A stretch of 64,000 nt of DNA from Bacteroidales bacterium (GTDB lineage: Bacteria > Bacteroidota > Bacteroidia > Bacteroidales > WCHB1-69). The stretch is taken from NCBI GenBank assembly GCA_017527945.1, contig JAFXPL010000168.1, positions 15,966-79,965 on the forward strand, written 5' to 3'. The translations under genes were made by a program, and so were the position numbers. Shown here piece after piece: positions 36,790-46,109 of the stretch; position 1 is the stretch's first letter; every line of letters starts with the position of its first letter. Under the pieces are notes generated by a model. The model was not told the DNA's origin. It searched no databases and worked only from the letters and a program-made list of their open reading frames with translations.

Positions 36790-39132
36790 ATGAATAAATT
36801 ACATATTTTCTTGACCATCATGGCGATGTTTTTGTCATCGTACGCCGTGTCACAAACCCACACGTCAGCACAAACCATGCCCGCCGAGGCATTGACGCTG
36901 CAAAGTCCCGACCGGCAGTTGGAGCTGCGTTTCGCGGTAGTCAACGGGCAGCCGCAATACACCCTCAATCGTGCGGGGAACCCCGTGGTGTTGCCCTCCC
37001 GCATGGGCTTCACCCTCATCGGGAGGAAAAGCCTCGACCGCGACTTCACGCTGACGGACTCGCAGACAAGCACCTTCGATGAGGTGTGGGAGCCGGTGTG
37101 GGGTGAGGAGGCGCATATTCGCAATCATTACAACGAATTGCTCGTGACCTTGGAGCAGCACGGTGCCCTCGACTGGCAGGGCAAGTTGATTCCGCAAGCC
37201 ACCGTCATGCTGGTTCGGTTCCGTCTCTATGATGACGGGCTCGCGTTTCGATACGAATTTCCTTACGACAATGCACTGACGTACTTCAATATAAAGGATG
37301 AACTGACCGAGTTTGCCATGACCGGCGATCACACCGCCTGGTGGATTCCCGGCGACTATGACACGCAGGAGTATTACATCACCCAAAGCCGTCTCAGTGA
37401 GGTGCCGAGGCATATCCGCCACATTCAGGCCACTTATGACAACGTCTTCACTCCAATTCCCGGCGCATCGGTGCAGACTGCCCTGCAGATGCGCACAGAT
37501 GACGGGCTCTACCTCAACATTCACGAGGCGGCCGCTGTTGATTTCCCTGCCATGCACTTGGCGTTGGATACGCTGCACTTCGTCTTCCGTGCGGCGCTGA
37601 CCCCCGACGCGCAAGGAGTGAAAGGGCGGTTGCAGACCCCGTGCCATACTCCGTGGCGCACCGTGATGGTGTGTGAGAAAGCTACCGATGTGCTTGCCTC
37701 GCGCCTTATCCTCAACCTCAACGAACCGTGCGCCATCGAGGATGTCTCCTGGATTCATCCCGTGAAATATATGGGCGTGTGGTGGGAGATGATCACGGGC
37801 AAAGGGACATGGAACTACACTGACGATTTTCGCAGCGTGAAACTTGGTGAGACTGACTTCGTGCATGCGAAGCCCAATGGCCGTCACAGCGCCAGCAACG
37901 AGAACGTGCGCCGCTACATTGATTTTGCTGCTGAGAATGGCTTCGATGCCGTCCTCGTGGAGGGTTGGAACATCGGTTGGGAAGATTGGGTGGGCAACCT
38001 CAAGGAGATGCCGTTCGATTTCGTCACGCCCTATCCCGACTTTGACCTGCCGGCGCTGAACCGCTACGCCCACGAAAAGGGAGTGCGTCTCATCATGCAC
38101 CACGAGACCGGTTCCGTGATACCGAACTACGACCGCTGGATGGACACCGCCTACCGTTTGATGACGCGGTACGGTTATGACGCGGTGAAGAGCGGTTATG
38201 TGGGCGACATAGTGCCTTTCGGTGAGCATCACGGCAGTCAATCCATCATACGGCACTACCACAGGGCGGTCACCGAAACGGCCGGGCATCGCCTCATGAT
38301 CAACGCCCATGAGGCGGTTCGCCCGACAGGCCTTTGCCGCACCTGGCCCAACATGATCGGCAATGAGAGTGCCATGGGTACCGAGTTCAAGAGCCGGATT
38401 CCGCCCGGACACGCCACCATCCTGCCTTTCACGCGGCTTCAGGGTGGTCCCATGGACTACACCCCCGGTATCTTCGAGCCTGACATGGGCAAGTTCGTGT
38501 CGTGGAGGGCAGGCCAGAAGATGAACACCACCATCTGCAACCAACTGGGCCTCTACGTCACCTTCTACTCACCTCTGCAGATGGCCGCCGACTTTCCGGA
38601 ACACTATGCACCTTTCATGGATGCCTTCCAGTTCATCAAGGACGTGGCGGTGGATTGGGACACCTCCCTTTACCTCATGGCCGAGCCGGGCGACTACATC
38701 GTGACGGCCCGTCATCCGAAGATTTCCTCGCTGAACAAGGCTGCCGAAGGGGTGGGTGAACTGTCCGATGGCAAGAAAGGGGTGATTTCCAATGCCACTC
38801 GGTTCGTGTATGCCATTCCCGATTCCATTGTGGAGACGCGATTCCTCGCGTCCGATTGCCAGCCCCGCGACGTCTGGTACATCGGCGGCATCACCGACGA
38901 GAATGCCCGCGAAGTGGTAGTGAAGCTGGACTTTCTGAAACCCGGCGTGAAATACGAGGCCACTATATATGCTGACGCGAAGGATGCCTGCGGTCTTCCT
39001 GAAAATTCTGAATGGAAATATAACCCTCAAGCATATACCATCACGAAGAAGACCGTCACGGCCAAGAGTGTGTTGAAGCTGCGGATGGCACCGTGCGGCG
39101 GGTTTGCGGTTTCGCTGCGAGAAGTGCGGTGA
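36790..39132 (+). CDS. SusB-like GH97 alpha-glucosidase, paralogue 2
   Basis: 780 residues with a signal peptide (MNKLHIFLTIMAMFLSSYAVSQ). It is highly similar to the protein at 33775-36153 over its whole length. Catalytic glutamates E439 (HHETG), E508 ([11 protein letters not shown]) and E532 (NESAMGTE) fall at exactly the SusB numbers. Differences from paralogue 1 include a shorter insert before [10 protein letters not shown] and a C-terminal PENSEWKYNPQ insertion. The stretch 38677-38810 is nearly identical in DNA to 35707-35840. No TAnnTTTG box was seen in the 67 bases upstream, so it may depend on an upstream promoter. The polymerase gene follows after 14 bases. Confidence 0.93.
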   Translation: MNKLHIFLTIMAMFLSSYAVSQTHTSAQTMPAEALTLQSPDRQLELRFAVVNGQPQYTLNRAGNPVVLPSRMGFTLIGRKSLDRDFTLTDSQTSTFDEVWEPVWGEEAHIRNHYNELLVTLEQHGALDWQGKLIPQATVMLVRFRLYDDGLAFRYEFPYDNALTYFNIKDELTEFAMTGDHTAWWIPGDYDTQEYYITQSRLSEVPRHIRHIQATYDNVFTPIPGASVQTALQMRTDDGLYLNIHEAAAVDFPAMHLALDTLHFVFRAALTPDAQGVKGRLQTPCHTPWRTVMVCEKATDVLASRLILNLNEPCAIEDVSWIHPVKYMGVWWEMITGKGTWNYTDDFRSVKLGETDFVHAKPNGRHSASNENVRRYIDFAAENGFDAVLVEGWNIGWEDWVGNLKEMPFDFVTPYPDFDLPALNRYAHEKGVRLIMHHETGSVIPNYDRWMDTAYRLMTRYGYDAVKSGYVGDIVPFGEHHGSQSIIRHYHRAVTETAGHRLMINAHEAVRPTGLCRTWPNMIGNESAMGTEFKSRIPPGHATILPFTRLQGGPMDYTPGIFEPDMGKFVSWRAGQKMNTTICNQLGLYVTFYSPLQMAADFPEHYAPFMDAFQFIKDVAVDWDTSLYLMAEPGDYIVTARHPKISSLNKAAEGVGELSDGKKGVISNATRFVYAIPDSIVETRFLASDCQPRDVWYIGGITDENAREVVVKLDFLKPGVKYEATIYADAKDACGLPENSEWKYNPQAYTITKKTVTAKSVLKLRMAPCGGFAVSLREVR

Positions 39133-39146
39133 TTTTTGCGCTTATA

Positions 39147-40661
39147 ATGATGAAAGATTCGCAAAGAAGCTATATAGCTATTGATTTGAAGTCGTTTTAC
39201 GCATCCGTGGAGTGTGTGGAACGTGGGCTCGATCCACTGACCACCAATCTCGTGGTGGCCGACAAGAGCCGGACCGACAAGACCATCTGCTTGGCTGTTT
39301 CGCCGTCGTTGAAGCAATACGGCATCGGTGGACGGGCACGTCTTTTCGAGGTGGTGCAGCGCTTGCGGCAGGTGAACGCCCAACGTCGGGGGAGGGCTCC
39401 GGGCAACCGTCTCGTCGGCAAGTCCGTGTCGGACGTGGCGTTGAAGGCGCATCCAGACTGGGAGGTGGACTACATCGCGGCTCCGCCCCGTATGGCTCAT
39501 TATATGTCTTTCAGTGCGAAGATTTACGAAATATATCTCAAATATGTTGCCCCAGAGGATATCCATGTCTATTCCATTGACGAGGTTTTCATGGATGTGA
39601 CCGAATATTTGAAAACCTATCGCATGACGGCTCACGAATTGGCGATGACGATGATTCGTGATGTGCTGAAGCAGACGGGCATCACTGCTACGGCGGGCAT
39701 CGGCACCAACCTCTATCTCTGCAAAGTGGCCATGGACATCATGGCGAAGAAGCAGCCTGCCGACAAAGACGGAGTGCGCATCGCCGAGTTGGACGAGATG
39801 AGCTATCGGCAGCAACTGTGGGACCACCGTCCCATCACGGATTTCTGGCGGGTGGGACGGGGCATTGCCCAACGGTTGGCGCAATACGGAATCGACACTA
39901 TGGGCAAGATAGCCCGTTGCTCCGTGCAAAATGAGGAGCTGCTCTACCGCCTGTTCGGTGTCAATGCCGAGCTGCTTATTGATCACGCATGGGGCTGGGA
40001 ACCGTGCACCATCGACTTGGTGAAGGCTTACCGGCCTGAAAACAATTCCTTTAGCAGCGGGCAAGTGCTCGGAGAACCCTATTCTGCAAAAAAAGCACGT
40101 GTGGTTATGTTGGAAATGGCGGACACTATGGCGCTCAATCTTGTGGAAAACAGACTTGTCACGGACCAGATTGTCCTAAATGTCGGCTATGATGTTGAAA
40201 ATTTGACTAATCCGGCCATCCGAGCTCGGTACTTCGGCCCTGTCACGACGGATCACTACGGACGTTCGGTGCCCAAAGGTGCCCATGGCAGTGAGCGGCT
40301 CGAACATCCCAGCTCGTCGTCGCGGCTCATTTTGGACACGACCGCGAAAATTTTCGACCGCGTAGTCAATCCCGACCTGCTGATCCGCTATCTTAACCTC
40401 AGCATGGGGCATGTGCTGCCAGAGGATTTGGCCAAAGCTGCGGAAGAGTCCCAGCAACTCGATTTATTCACAGACTATGAAGCTGTTGCGAAACAGAAGG
40501 AAGAAGAGAATGCCGAGCGGGATAAGGAGCGTCGGCTTCAAGAGGCGCAGTTGGCCATCAAGAAAAGGTTCGGGAAAAACGCCATTCTCAAAGGACTGAA
40601 CTTCGAGGAAGGGGCAACGGCGAGAGACCGCAACCAACAGATAGGAGGGCATAAGGCATGA
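39147..40661 (+). CDS. Y-family DNA polymerase (UmuC/DinB-like)
   Basis: 504 residues. The palm motifs IAIDLKSFYASVECV and VYSIDEVFMDVT carry the metal-binding acidic residues; TAGIGTNLYLCKVAMDI and DFWRVGRGIAQRL follow. A C-terminal clamp-binding motif QQLDLF precedes a charged helix (KEEENAERDKERRLQEAQLAIKKR). It would perform translesion synthesis. Together with the overlapping YolD-like gene it resembles a pair common in Firmicutes, often on mobile elements. The start MMKDSQRSYIAIDL at 39147 is used because the earlier Met lies inside the GH97 gene. Confidence 0.9.
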   Translation: MMKDSQRSYIAIDLKSFYASVECVERGLDPLTTNLVVADKSRTDKTICLAVSPSLKQYGIGGRARLFEVVQRLRQVNAQRRGRAPGNRLVGKSVSDVALKAHPDWEVDYIAAPPRMAHYMSFSAKIYEIYLKYVAPEDIHVYSIDEVFMDVTEYLKTYRMTAHELAMTMIRDVLKQTGITATAGIGTNLYLCKVAMDIMAKKQPADKDGVRIAELDEMSYRQQLWDHRPITDFWRVGRGIAQRLAQYGIDTMGKIARCSVQNEELLYRLFGVNAELLIDHAWGWEPCTIDLVKAYRPENNSFSSGQVLGEPYSAKKARVVMLEMADTMALNLVENRLVTDQIVLNVGYDVENLTNPAIRARYFGPVTTDHYGRSVPKGAHGSERLEHPSSSSRLILDTTAKIFDRVVNPDLLIRYLNLSMGHVLPEDLAKAAEESQQLDLFTDYEAVAKQKEEENAERDKERRLQEAQLAIKKRFGKNAILKGLNFEEGATARDRNQQIGGHKA

Positions 40662-40861
40662 CACACGAATACGACGATATCATCAATCTGCCGCATCACG
40701 TCTCCACGCGGCATCCGCGGATGTCGTTGCAGGCTCGCGCCGCACAATTCGCGCCGTTTTCCGCCCTCACGGGCTATGGCGACGAAATCAACAAATCCAG
40801 ACAACGCGTGGAAAAGGAGTTCGAAAAGAAAGACAATCCGTTTGACGAAGATTTCTGTTAA
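40658..40861 (+). CDS. YolD-like small protein
   Basis: 67 residues. The core YDDIINLPHHVSTRHPRMSL and RAAQFAPFSALTGYGDEI match the YolD-like family, which is found beside Y-family polymerases in Firmicutes and whose function is unknown. The ATG overlaps the polymerase stop by four bases (ATGA), so translation is coupled. The C-terminus is charged (RVEKEFEKKDNPFDEDFC). A promoter for the next gene begins about 43 bases later. Confidence 0.85.
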   Translation: MTHEYDDIINLPHHVSTRHPRMSLQARAAQFAPFSALTGYGDEINKSRQRVEKEFEKKDNPFDEDFC

Positions 40862-40903
40862 ACTTTTTCCGCTCTTGAAAGTTATCTTTTCGGTTGAAAT
40901 ATG

Positions 40904-40911
40904 TATTTTTG
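40904..40911 (+). promoter_or_regulatory. -7 box of the gene at 40926
   Basis: TATTTTTG followed by ccg, 14 bases before the first ATG at 40926. It is a perfect TAnnTTTG match and separates this gene from the polymerase pair. Confidence 0.6.
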
Positions 40912-40925
40912 CCGTCAATTTTAAA

Positions 40926-42188
40926 ATGATGAAAAAAACACTTCTTCTGATAGGAATGCTGCTGTTTATGCTGGCTGGACGTGCCAGTTACTTGTTGATA
41001 CCCATGGACTTGGCGCAGAGTAACCACTTGAAAGCCTATGGTATTGCCTATTTCGCAGTGGCGCACCAAGTCGATATGAGTTGGCTGCTGAATTACCGGG
41101 GCGGTAGCTTCATGTGTCCTTACAACAGTGTCTTGGAGGACGAATGCGTGGTGCGTGGGGTCTCCTACGAGGTCATCGCCGACATGCAGGCGACGCAGAT
41201 TCTCAACGAGATTTCCGTGGTGGAGAACAACATGAACGAGATACGGCTCACCAAGGAACCGAAGATTGCGGTCTATTCGCCCAAAAACAAGCTGCCGTGG
41301 GACGATGCCGTGACATTGGTGCTCACATACGCCGAGATTCCCTATACGGTGATTTACGATGAAGAGGTTATCAAGGGCGAATTGCCGAAATACGATTGGC
41401 TGCACCTGCATCATGAGGATTTTACGGGCCAGTACGGCAAGTTCTGGGCTAGCCAGCGAAACACCAAGTGGTATCAGGACGATGTCAGGGAGAACGAGGA
41501 ACGCGCCGCACAGCTGGGATTCACCAAGGTGTCACAGATGAAACTCGCTGTGGCCAAAGGCATTCGCGATTTCGTGGCGGGCGGCGGCTATCTGTTCGCC
41601 ATGTGTTCCGGTCCTGACAGCTACGATATAGCTCTTGCTGCCGAGGGAGTCGATATTTGCGAAACCATGTTCGACGGCGACCCCATGGACCCGCAGGCAC
41701 AGAGCAAACTCAACTATGACAACTGCTTCGCTTTCACTGATTTCACGATCGAGACCAACCCTTACGTATATGAGGTTTCTAATATAGATGTCAGTCCCAC
41801 ACAGCACATCTCCAACAAATCTCACGACTATTTCACCTTGTTCGAATTTTCAGCCAAATGGGATCCCGTGCCTACTATGCTGTGCCAGAATCATTTGCAG
41901 GTAATTCCAGGTTTCATGGGACAAACCACAGCATTCCGCAAGGAGTTCATCAAACCGACGGTGACCATCATGGGCGACTGTGCCTACTTCAACGAAGCCC
42001 GTTACATTCATGGCGAGTTTGGAAAGGGCACTTGGACGTTCTACTCCGGCCACGATCCCGAGGACTACCAGCACTTGGTCAACGATCCGCCCACAGACCT
42101 CAACCTTTTCCCCAATTCTGCTGGTTACAGGCTGATTCTCAACAATGTGCTATTTCCTGCCGCCAAAAAACAGCAGCAGAAAACATAA
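40926..42188 (+). CDS. exported protein of the Bacteroidota family labelled asparagine synthetase B-like
   Basis: 420 residues. A signal peptide (MMKKTLLLIGMLLFMLAGRA) is followed by the family opening SYLLIPMDLAQSNHLKAYGIAYFA and LLNYRGGSFMCPY. Then come APKIAVYSPKNKLPWDDAVT-like sequence and YDWLHLHHEDFTGQYGKFW. AVAKGIRDFVAGGGYLFAMCSG resembles the nucleophile loop of class I glutamine-amidotransferase-like folds. Proteins of this kind are annotated as asparagine synthetase B in databases, but nothing here resembles the ATP-pyrophosphatase domain of AsnB, and the signal peptide argues for an envelope role. No function is assigned. It ends before a tandem repeat array and is convergent with PNP. 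Confidence 0.7.
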   Translation: MMKKTLLLIGMLLFMLAGRASYLLIPMDLAQSNHLKAYGIAYFAVAHQVDMSWLLNYRGGSFMCPYNSVLEDECVVRGVSYEVIADMQATQILNEISVVENNMNEIRLTKEPKIAVYSPKNKLPWDDAVTLVLTYAEIPYTVIYDEEVIKGELPKYDWLHLHHEDFTGQYGKFWASQRNTKWYQDDVRENEERAAQLGFTKVSQMKLAVAKGIRDFVAGGGYLFAMCSGPDSYDIALAAEGVDICETMFDGDPMDPQAQSKLNYDNCFAFTDFTIETNPYVYEVSNIDVSPTQHISNKSHDYFTLFEFSAKWDPVPTMLCQNHLQVIPGFMGQTTAFRKEFIKPTVTIMGDCAYFNEARYIHGEFGKGTWTFYSGHDPEDYQHLVNDPPTDLNLFPNSAGYRLILNNVLFPAAKKQQQKT

Positions 42189-42220
42189 ACGAAAAAAAAA
42201 GGAATACCCCCACTCCGCTA

Positions 42221-42273
42221 TTAACCCATTAACCGATTAACCGACTAACCGATTAACCCATTAACCGACTAAA
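42221..42273. repeat. tandem octamer array, consensus YTAAHCNA (array 2)
   Basis: About six to seven units read TTAACCCA, TTAACCGA or CTAACCGA on the plus strand. The array fills the gap between two convergent genes and includes the PNP stop codon (TAG, complement of 42269-42271). The unit length and consensus agree with array 1 at 21018-21096, although the units are different. Confidence 0.85.
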
Positions 42274-43093
42274 TAAACGGCACCATATTGTAAATTAATT
42301 CCACCACTTTGGGCCCCACTTTTGCGGCGGCGGCCAGCACTTCGTTGTGCGTGGCAAACTCCACCCGACCCACAATGCCCAGGTCGGTGATTACGGAAAA
42401 AGCGAAGATATTCAGGCCGAGGTAATGGGCCATAATGGCTTCCGGCACTGTGGACATGCCCACTGTGTCGGCTCCGAGAATATGGAACATCCGATATTCC
42501 GAAGGGGTCTCGAAGCAGGGGCCGGTCACTCCAATATAGACACCCTCCTGCAGGTGGATGCCTAACGTGTCGGCCGTCTTGTGTGCCAGTTTCAGCAGCC
42601 GTTGCGAATAAACTTCGCTCATGTTCGGGAAGCGCGGGCCGAGTTCGTCGTCGTTGGGCCCGAGCAGCGGATTGTTGCCGAACATGTTGATGTGGTCGCG
42701 GATCAGCATGATATCCCCGACCTTGAACGTGGGGTTCATGCCCCCGGCTGCATTCGACAGGATGAGCGTCTTCACGCCAATGCCAGGCAAAATCTGCTGC
42801 GGATAGGTCACCACATCCATTGAATAGCCTTCGTAATAATGGAACCGGCCGTTGAATACCACGACATCGACATTGTTCAAGGTGCCGAAAATCAGCGTCC
42901 CTTTATGCCCCGGAACCGTCGAAACCGGAAAGTTGGGGATATCTTTGTAAGGGATTTCATCAATAATGTCGATTTTTTCCGTCAATCCGCCCAATCCGGA
43001 ACCCAAGACGATGGCGATTTTCGGATGTATGGTTCTACGGCTGTTCAAAAAAGCAACCGTTTCATTTATTCTCTTTCTTTTTTCCTCGAACAT
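42269..43093 (-). CDS. purine nucleoside phosphorylase (trimeric class)
   Basis: 274 residues. It cleaves purine nucleosides with phosphate to base and ribose 1-phosphate. Family motifs: VLGSGLGGL, VPGHKG, FNGRFHYYEGY, LSNAAGGMNP, LLGPNDDELGPRFP, VTGPCFETPSEYRM and GMSTVPEAI. The purine-site Asn of mammalian trimeric enzymes (ITN) is Asp237 here (VITDLG), a change that in engineered human enzyme favours adenosine. The start overlaps the end of lpxK by 32 bases, so the two are co-transcribed. Confidence 0.94.
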   Translation of the reverse strand: MFEEKRKRINETVAFLNSRRTIHPKIAIVLGSGLGGLTEKIDIIDEIPYKDIPNFPVSTVPGHKGTLIFGTLNNVDVVVFNGRFHYYEGYSMDVVTYPQQILPGIGVKTLILSNAAGGMNPTFKVGDIMLIRDHINMFGNNPLLGPNDDELGPRFPNMSEVYSQRLLKLAHKTADTLGIHLQEGVYIGVTGPCFETPSEYRMFHILGADTVGMSTVPEAIMAHYLGLNIFAFSVITDLGIVGRVEFATHNEVLAAAAKVGPKVVELIYNMVPFI

Positions 43094-44153
43094 GGTCTTT
43101 CACAATTTTGTTAAACATATCCCGCTGTGTTTCAGTAAGAAATTCCACTTCTATCGGAACCACGAAAACGGGAAGCAAAGATACAATATTTATAGTTCGC
43201 TCAGATTGCAATCTCATCCAGTCTTTTTCAGTGGTGAAAAGTACAGACTGCTCGCCTATGTTATCGAAATATTGATCGTATATAGTTCGGATTTCTTTTT
43301 CGGTAAATATATGATGGTCAGGAAGTTCGTAGTGCTTTAAGATTTTGAATTGCTGTCTGAGATGTTCGATCAGCGGCTTAGGATGGGCGATGCCGGTTAG
43401 CACAACCGCATTGCGCTGGGCCTTGATGTCAATTCTTTTTGCCGCTGGTGTGACAGGAACAGGGGCTTCGTAACGGAGTTTTGTGAAGAAGAGCCGCTGG
43501 CTTGGCTTCAGGCAGAGCTTTTGGCGCCACACGGATTCATCGGAATTGGCATGAGCTGGCACCTTGGTCACAATCACCATGTCGGCGAAACGTGCGGCAC
43601 GCGGGAACTCTCGCAGCCGTCCCGCAGGCATCGGCATGTCGGGGCGATACGGGCGGTCATACTCCGTGAGCAGGATGTGGAAAGTGGGGGTAAACTGCAA
43701 ATGCTGGTACGCATCGTCAAGAACAACAACCTCTGTGTCAGGATTTTCATGCAGAAGGTTTTGGATGCCTTCGCTGCGGTTGGCATCCACGGCAATCGGC
43801 AGGTCGGGGAAGCGAAGATGGGTCATCAACGGTTCATCGCCAAAATTCGCTGAGGTACGACCCTCTTTCGGTGTTTCCAGGATTGATTGGTATCCATTTG
43901 ATGTTCGTCCGTAGCCGCGGCTGAGCGCTGCTACGCGGAAATCCTGTTTCAGAAGGTTGAGGAGGTATTGGGTGTGAGGGGTCTTGCCTGTTCCACCCAC
44001 GGCCAAATTGCCTATGTCGATGGCAGGCAAAGGAGAAACCTCTCCATGTAGGATTCCCTTGCGATAGAGGAGCCGCCGAATCGCAGCCGCCAGACCGTAA
44101 AGCAAGGAAAAAGGAGTCAAGAACAACCCTATGATAAGTTTAAGCCGATTCAT
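43062..44153 (-). CDS. lpxK: tetraacyldisaccharide 4'-kinase
   Basis: 363 residues. Phosphorylates the lipid A disaccharide at position 4' at the inner membrane. A hydrophobic N-terminal helix (IIGLFLTPFSLLYGLAAAI) is followed by the P-loop GNLAVGGTGKTPHTQYLL, LSRGYGRTSNGY, FGDEP and the conserved VVVLDDAYQH (usually DDGFQH). The C-terminal part has FTTEKDWMRL. The start MNRLKLIIG at 44153 lies inside the phoH 3' end (14-base overlap); the longer frame adds only basic residues. It overlaps PNP downstream. Confidence 0.95.
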   Translation of the reverse strand: MNRLKLIIGLFLTPFSLLYGLAAAIRRLLYRKGILHGEVSPLPAIDIGNLAVGGTGKTPHTQYLLNLLKQDFRVAALSRGYGRTSNGYQSILETPKEGRTSANFGDEPLMTHLRFPDLPIAVDANRSEGIQNLLHENPDTEVVVLDDAYQHLQFTPTFHILLTEYDRPYRPDMPMPAGRLREFPRAARFADMVIVTKVPAHANSDESVWRQKLCLKPSQRLFFTKLRYEAPVPVTPAAKRIDIKAQRNAVVLTGIAHPKPLIEHLRQQFKILKHYELPDHHIFTEKEIRTIYDQYFDNIGEQSVLFTTEKDWMRLQSERTINIVSLLPVFVVPIEVEFLTETQRDMFNKIVKDHVRGKKKENK

Positions 44154-45162
44154 TCTCCTGTGTTTCGCTGTGTTTGGCCTCTTTTTCGGCCCGGCGTCTC
44201 TTTGCAGCTTCTTCCTGTTCGTTCTCAAACGCCTCGTAGCGGGTGATGATTTTGGTCACGAGATGGTGGCGAACCACGTCCTTATTATCCATATAGATGA
44301 AATCGATTCCTTTCACGCCGCGAAGAATGCGGTCGGCGAGGATGAGGCCCGACTGTTGGTTTTTGGGCAGGTCAATCTGCGTGATGTCGCCAGTGATGAA
44401 GAATTTGGCGTTCTTGCCCATGCGGGTGAGGAACATTTTGAGCTGCGCGGAAGTGGCGTTTTGGGCTTCGTCGAGGATGACGTAGGCGTTGTCGAGCGTG
44501 CGTCCGCGCATGAAAGCGAGCGGGGCGATTTCAATCACCTTGTCTTCCATCATCGCCATCAGCTTCTGCATGGGCATCATGTCCCAAAGGGCGTCGTAGA
44601 GCGGTTGCAAGTAGGGGTCGAGCTTGTCGCGGAGGTCGCCGGGCAGGAAACCGAGGTTCTCGCCGGCTTCCACGGCAGGGCGGGTGAGGATAATACGCTT
44701 TATCTGTTTGTTTTTCAAAGCTTTCACGGCCAATGCCACGGCGGTGTATGTCTTTCCCGTGCCGGCGGGACCCACTACGAAGACCATGTCGTTCTTTTCC
44801 GCACTCTCCACCAGCCGTTTCTGGTTCGGCGTGATGGCTTTGATGACCTTGCCGTCGCGCCCGTGCACGATGACGTTGCCGTCGGCTTGGTTGATGGCGT
44901 AGAAACTGTCGTCCTCCATGGCCGTGATGTTGATGATGTCGGTCTCGGTCAGTTTCCCGAACTGTTCGATGTGTTTCTCCAACAAGGAGATGCGTTTTTC
45001 AAATTCCTGTGTGTCCTCGTCGGTGCCGGAGACTTTCATTTCGTTGCCGCGAACCATAATCTTCAGCTTCGGGAAGATAAGTGTCAGCATTTTAATATTG
45101 TTGTTCTGAAATCCCAGCAGTTCCACTGCCGTTTCAGCGTTGAGTTCGATGATTTTATCCAT
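44140..45162 (-). CDS. phoH: PhoH family ATPase
   Basis: 340 residues. The N-terminal region (about 1-105) has a KH-like RNA-binding stretch (LTLIFPKLKIMVRGNEMKVSG). The PhoH ATPase domain has Walker A VVGPAGTGKTYTAVA, LTRPAVEAGENLGFLPGDL, Walker B AYVILDEAQNAT and GDITQIDLP. The tail is strongly charged (EEAAKRRRAEKEAKHSETQE). PhoH proteins are linked to RNA metabolism and ribosome maturation; the exact role is not settled. The start at ATG 45162 is used because the longer frame begins with TTG inside the upstream gap. Confidence 0.93.
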   Translation of the reverse strand: MDKIIELNAETAVELLGFQNNNIKMLTLIFPKLKIMVRGNEMKVSGTDEDTQEFEKRISLLEKHIEQFGKLTETDIINITAMEDDSFYAINQADGNVIVHGRDGKVIKAITPNQKRLVESAEKNDMVFVVGPAGTGKTYTAVALAVKALKNKQIKRIILTRPAVEAGENLGFLPGDLRDKLDPYLQPLYDALWDMMPMQKLMAMMEDKVIEIAPLAFMRGRTLDNAYVILDEAQNATSAQLKMFLTRMGKNAKFFITGDITQIDLPKNQQSGLILADRILRGVKGIDFIYMDNKDVVRHHLVTKIITRYEAFENEQEEAAKRRRAEKEAKHSETQENESA

Positions 45163-45169
45163 GTGTGAC

Positions 45170-46081
45170 TTATTCAATGACAAGGTAATTCAGAGGATTG
45201 ATGGGGAATCCGTTGTACCAGAGTTCGAAATGCAAGTGGTTGGACGTTCCTTCCTCGCCGTGGTTGCCGGTCGTGGCGATGGGCATGCCAGCCGTCACGC
45301 GCGCACCTGCCGACTTCAGCAGGACGGCATTGTGCTTGTAGATGGAAAGCATGTTGCCCGGGTGTTGCACCATGATGGTGTAGCCGTCGGATGCCGTGTA
45401 GTTAGCGGCGACCACCACTCCGTCGGCCACGCAGGTGACCGTCTTGTTGTCGGTGGTGGCGATGTCGATTCCGTAATGGTTCTGCGAGGCGTCGAACAGG
45501 CGGGTCACGGCGCCCATGGCCGGCGGGCAGATGGAGATGCTGGTGATCTTGGCTTGCTCAATGTTCGGCACGCCGGAGGCCGCAGGTGCACCGTTTTCCC
45601 CGATGCGTCCCAAAATCATCTCTGTCTCCTCGATGATTTCCTGCACGCTTTCGGCGCGTCCCTGCACCCGCTCCACAGGATGCACGTCAGGAGTCGCCTG
45701 CGCTTCGTCGTCTTCGTAGATGGCTCCGTCTTTCCCTTCCATCATGCCTGTGAAATTCTCGATGAACTGCTGGTTGAGGGCGAGCTGCCGCTCTAACGAA
45801 TCCACGCGGGCGGCGGTCTGCTTGTACAGCTTGTAGTCTTTCTGGTCGGTGTAGCCCGGAATATAGACACGGAGCGGTGTCAGCGCAATGAGTATCGTTG
45901 TCAGCACGATGATGACGAATGCGGCTAAAATGGCGACCACAGCCACTTTTTGGATGGTTATTCGCCGAATGACAAAGCTTTGTTCGTGCGTCTCCTCATT
46001 GGAGAAAACCAGCCTGTATCGCGTCTTCCATTCGCTGACAATGATGTTCCATACCTTTTTTATCTTTTCAAACCTGCTCAT
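45170..46081 (-). CDS. M23 family metallopeptidase, membrane-anchored
   Basis: 303 residues. One membrane helix (VAVVAILAAFVIIVLTTILIAL, about 46-67) leads to a coiled coil (YKLYKQTAARVDSLERQLALNQQFIENF), a linker and a C-terminal LytM/M23 domain. Its zinc-binding signature is visible as NHYGIDIA and SNHLHFELWYNGFPINPL. It would cut or regulate cutting of peptidoglycan cross-bridges in the periplasm, as EnvC- and NlpD-like proteins do. The ATG at 46081 is used because the longer frame begins with GTG. It is 7 bases from phoH. Confidence 0.92.
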   Translation of the reverse strand: MSRFEKIKKVWNIIVSEWKTRYRLVFSNEETHEQSFVIRRITIQKVAVVAILAAFVIIVLTTILIALTPLRVYIPGYTDQKDYKLYKQTAARVDSLERQLALNQQFIENFTGMMEGKDGAIYEDDEAQATPDVHPVERVQGRAESVQEIIEETEMILGRIGENGAPAASGVPNIEQAKITSISICPPAMGAVTRLFDASQNHYGIDIATTDNKTVTCVADGVVVAANYTASDGYTIMVQHPGNMLSIYKHNAVLLKSAGARVTAGMPIATTGNHGEEGTSNHLHFELWYNGFPINPLNYLVIE

Positions 46082-46109
46082 AGGCACTTTTCAACCCGAT
46101 TTTGGGGCG

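Noticed and set aside
36865..38544. Long open frame (559 codons) on the minus strand
   Set aside because: It is the antisense of the second SusB-like GH97 gene, which is clearly real by motifs and signal peptide.
39093..39146. Extended N-terminus of the Y-family polymerase
   Set aside because: The first 18 codons overlap the GH97 gene in another frame and have no similarity to the family, which starts at the SYIAIDLKSFYASVE strand.
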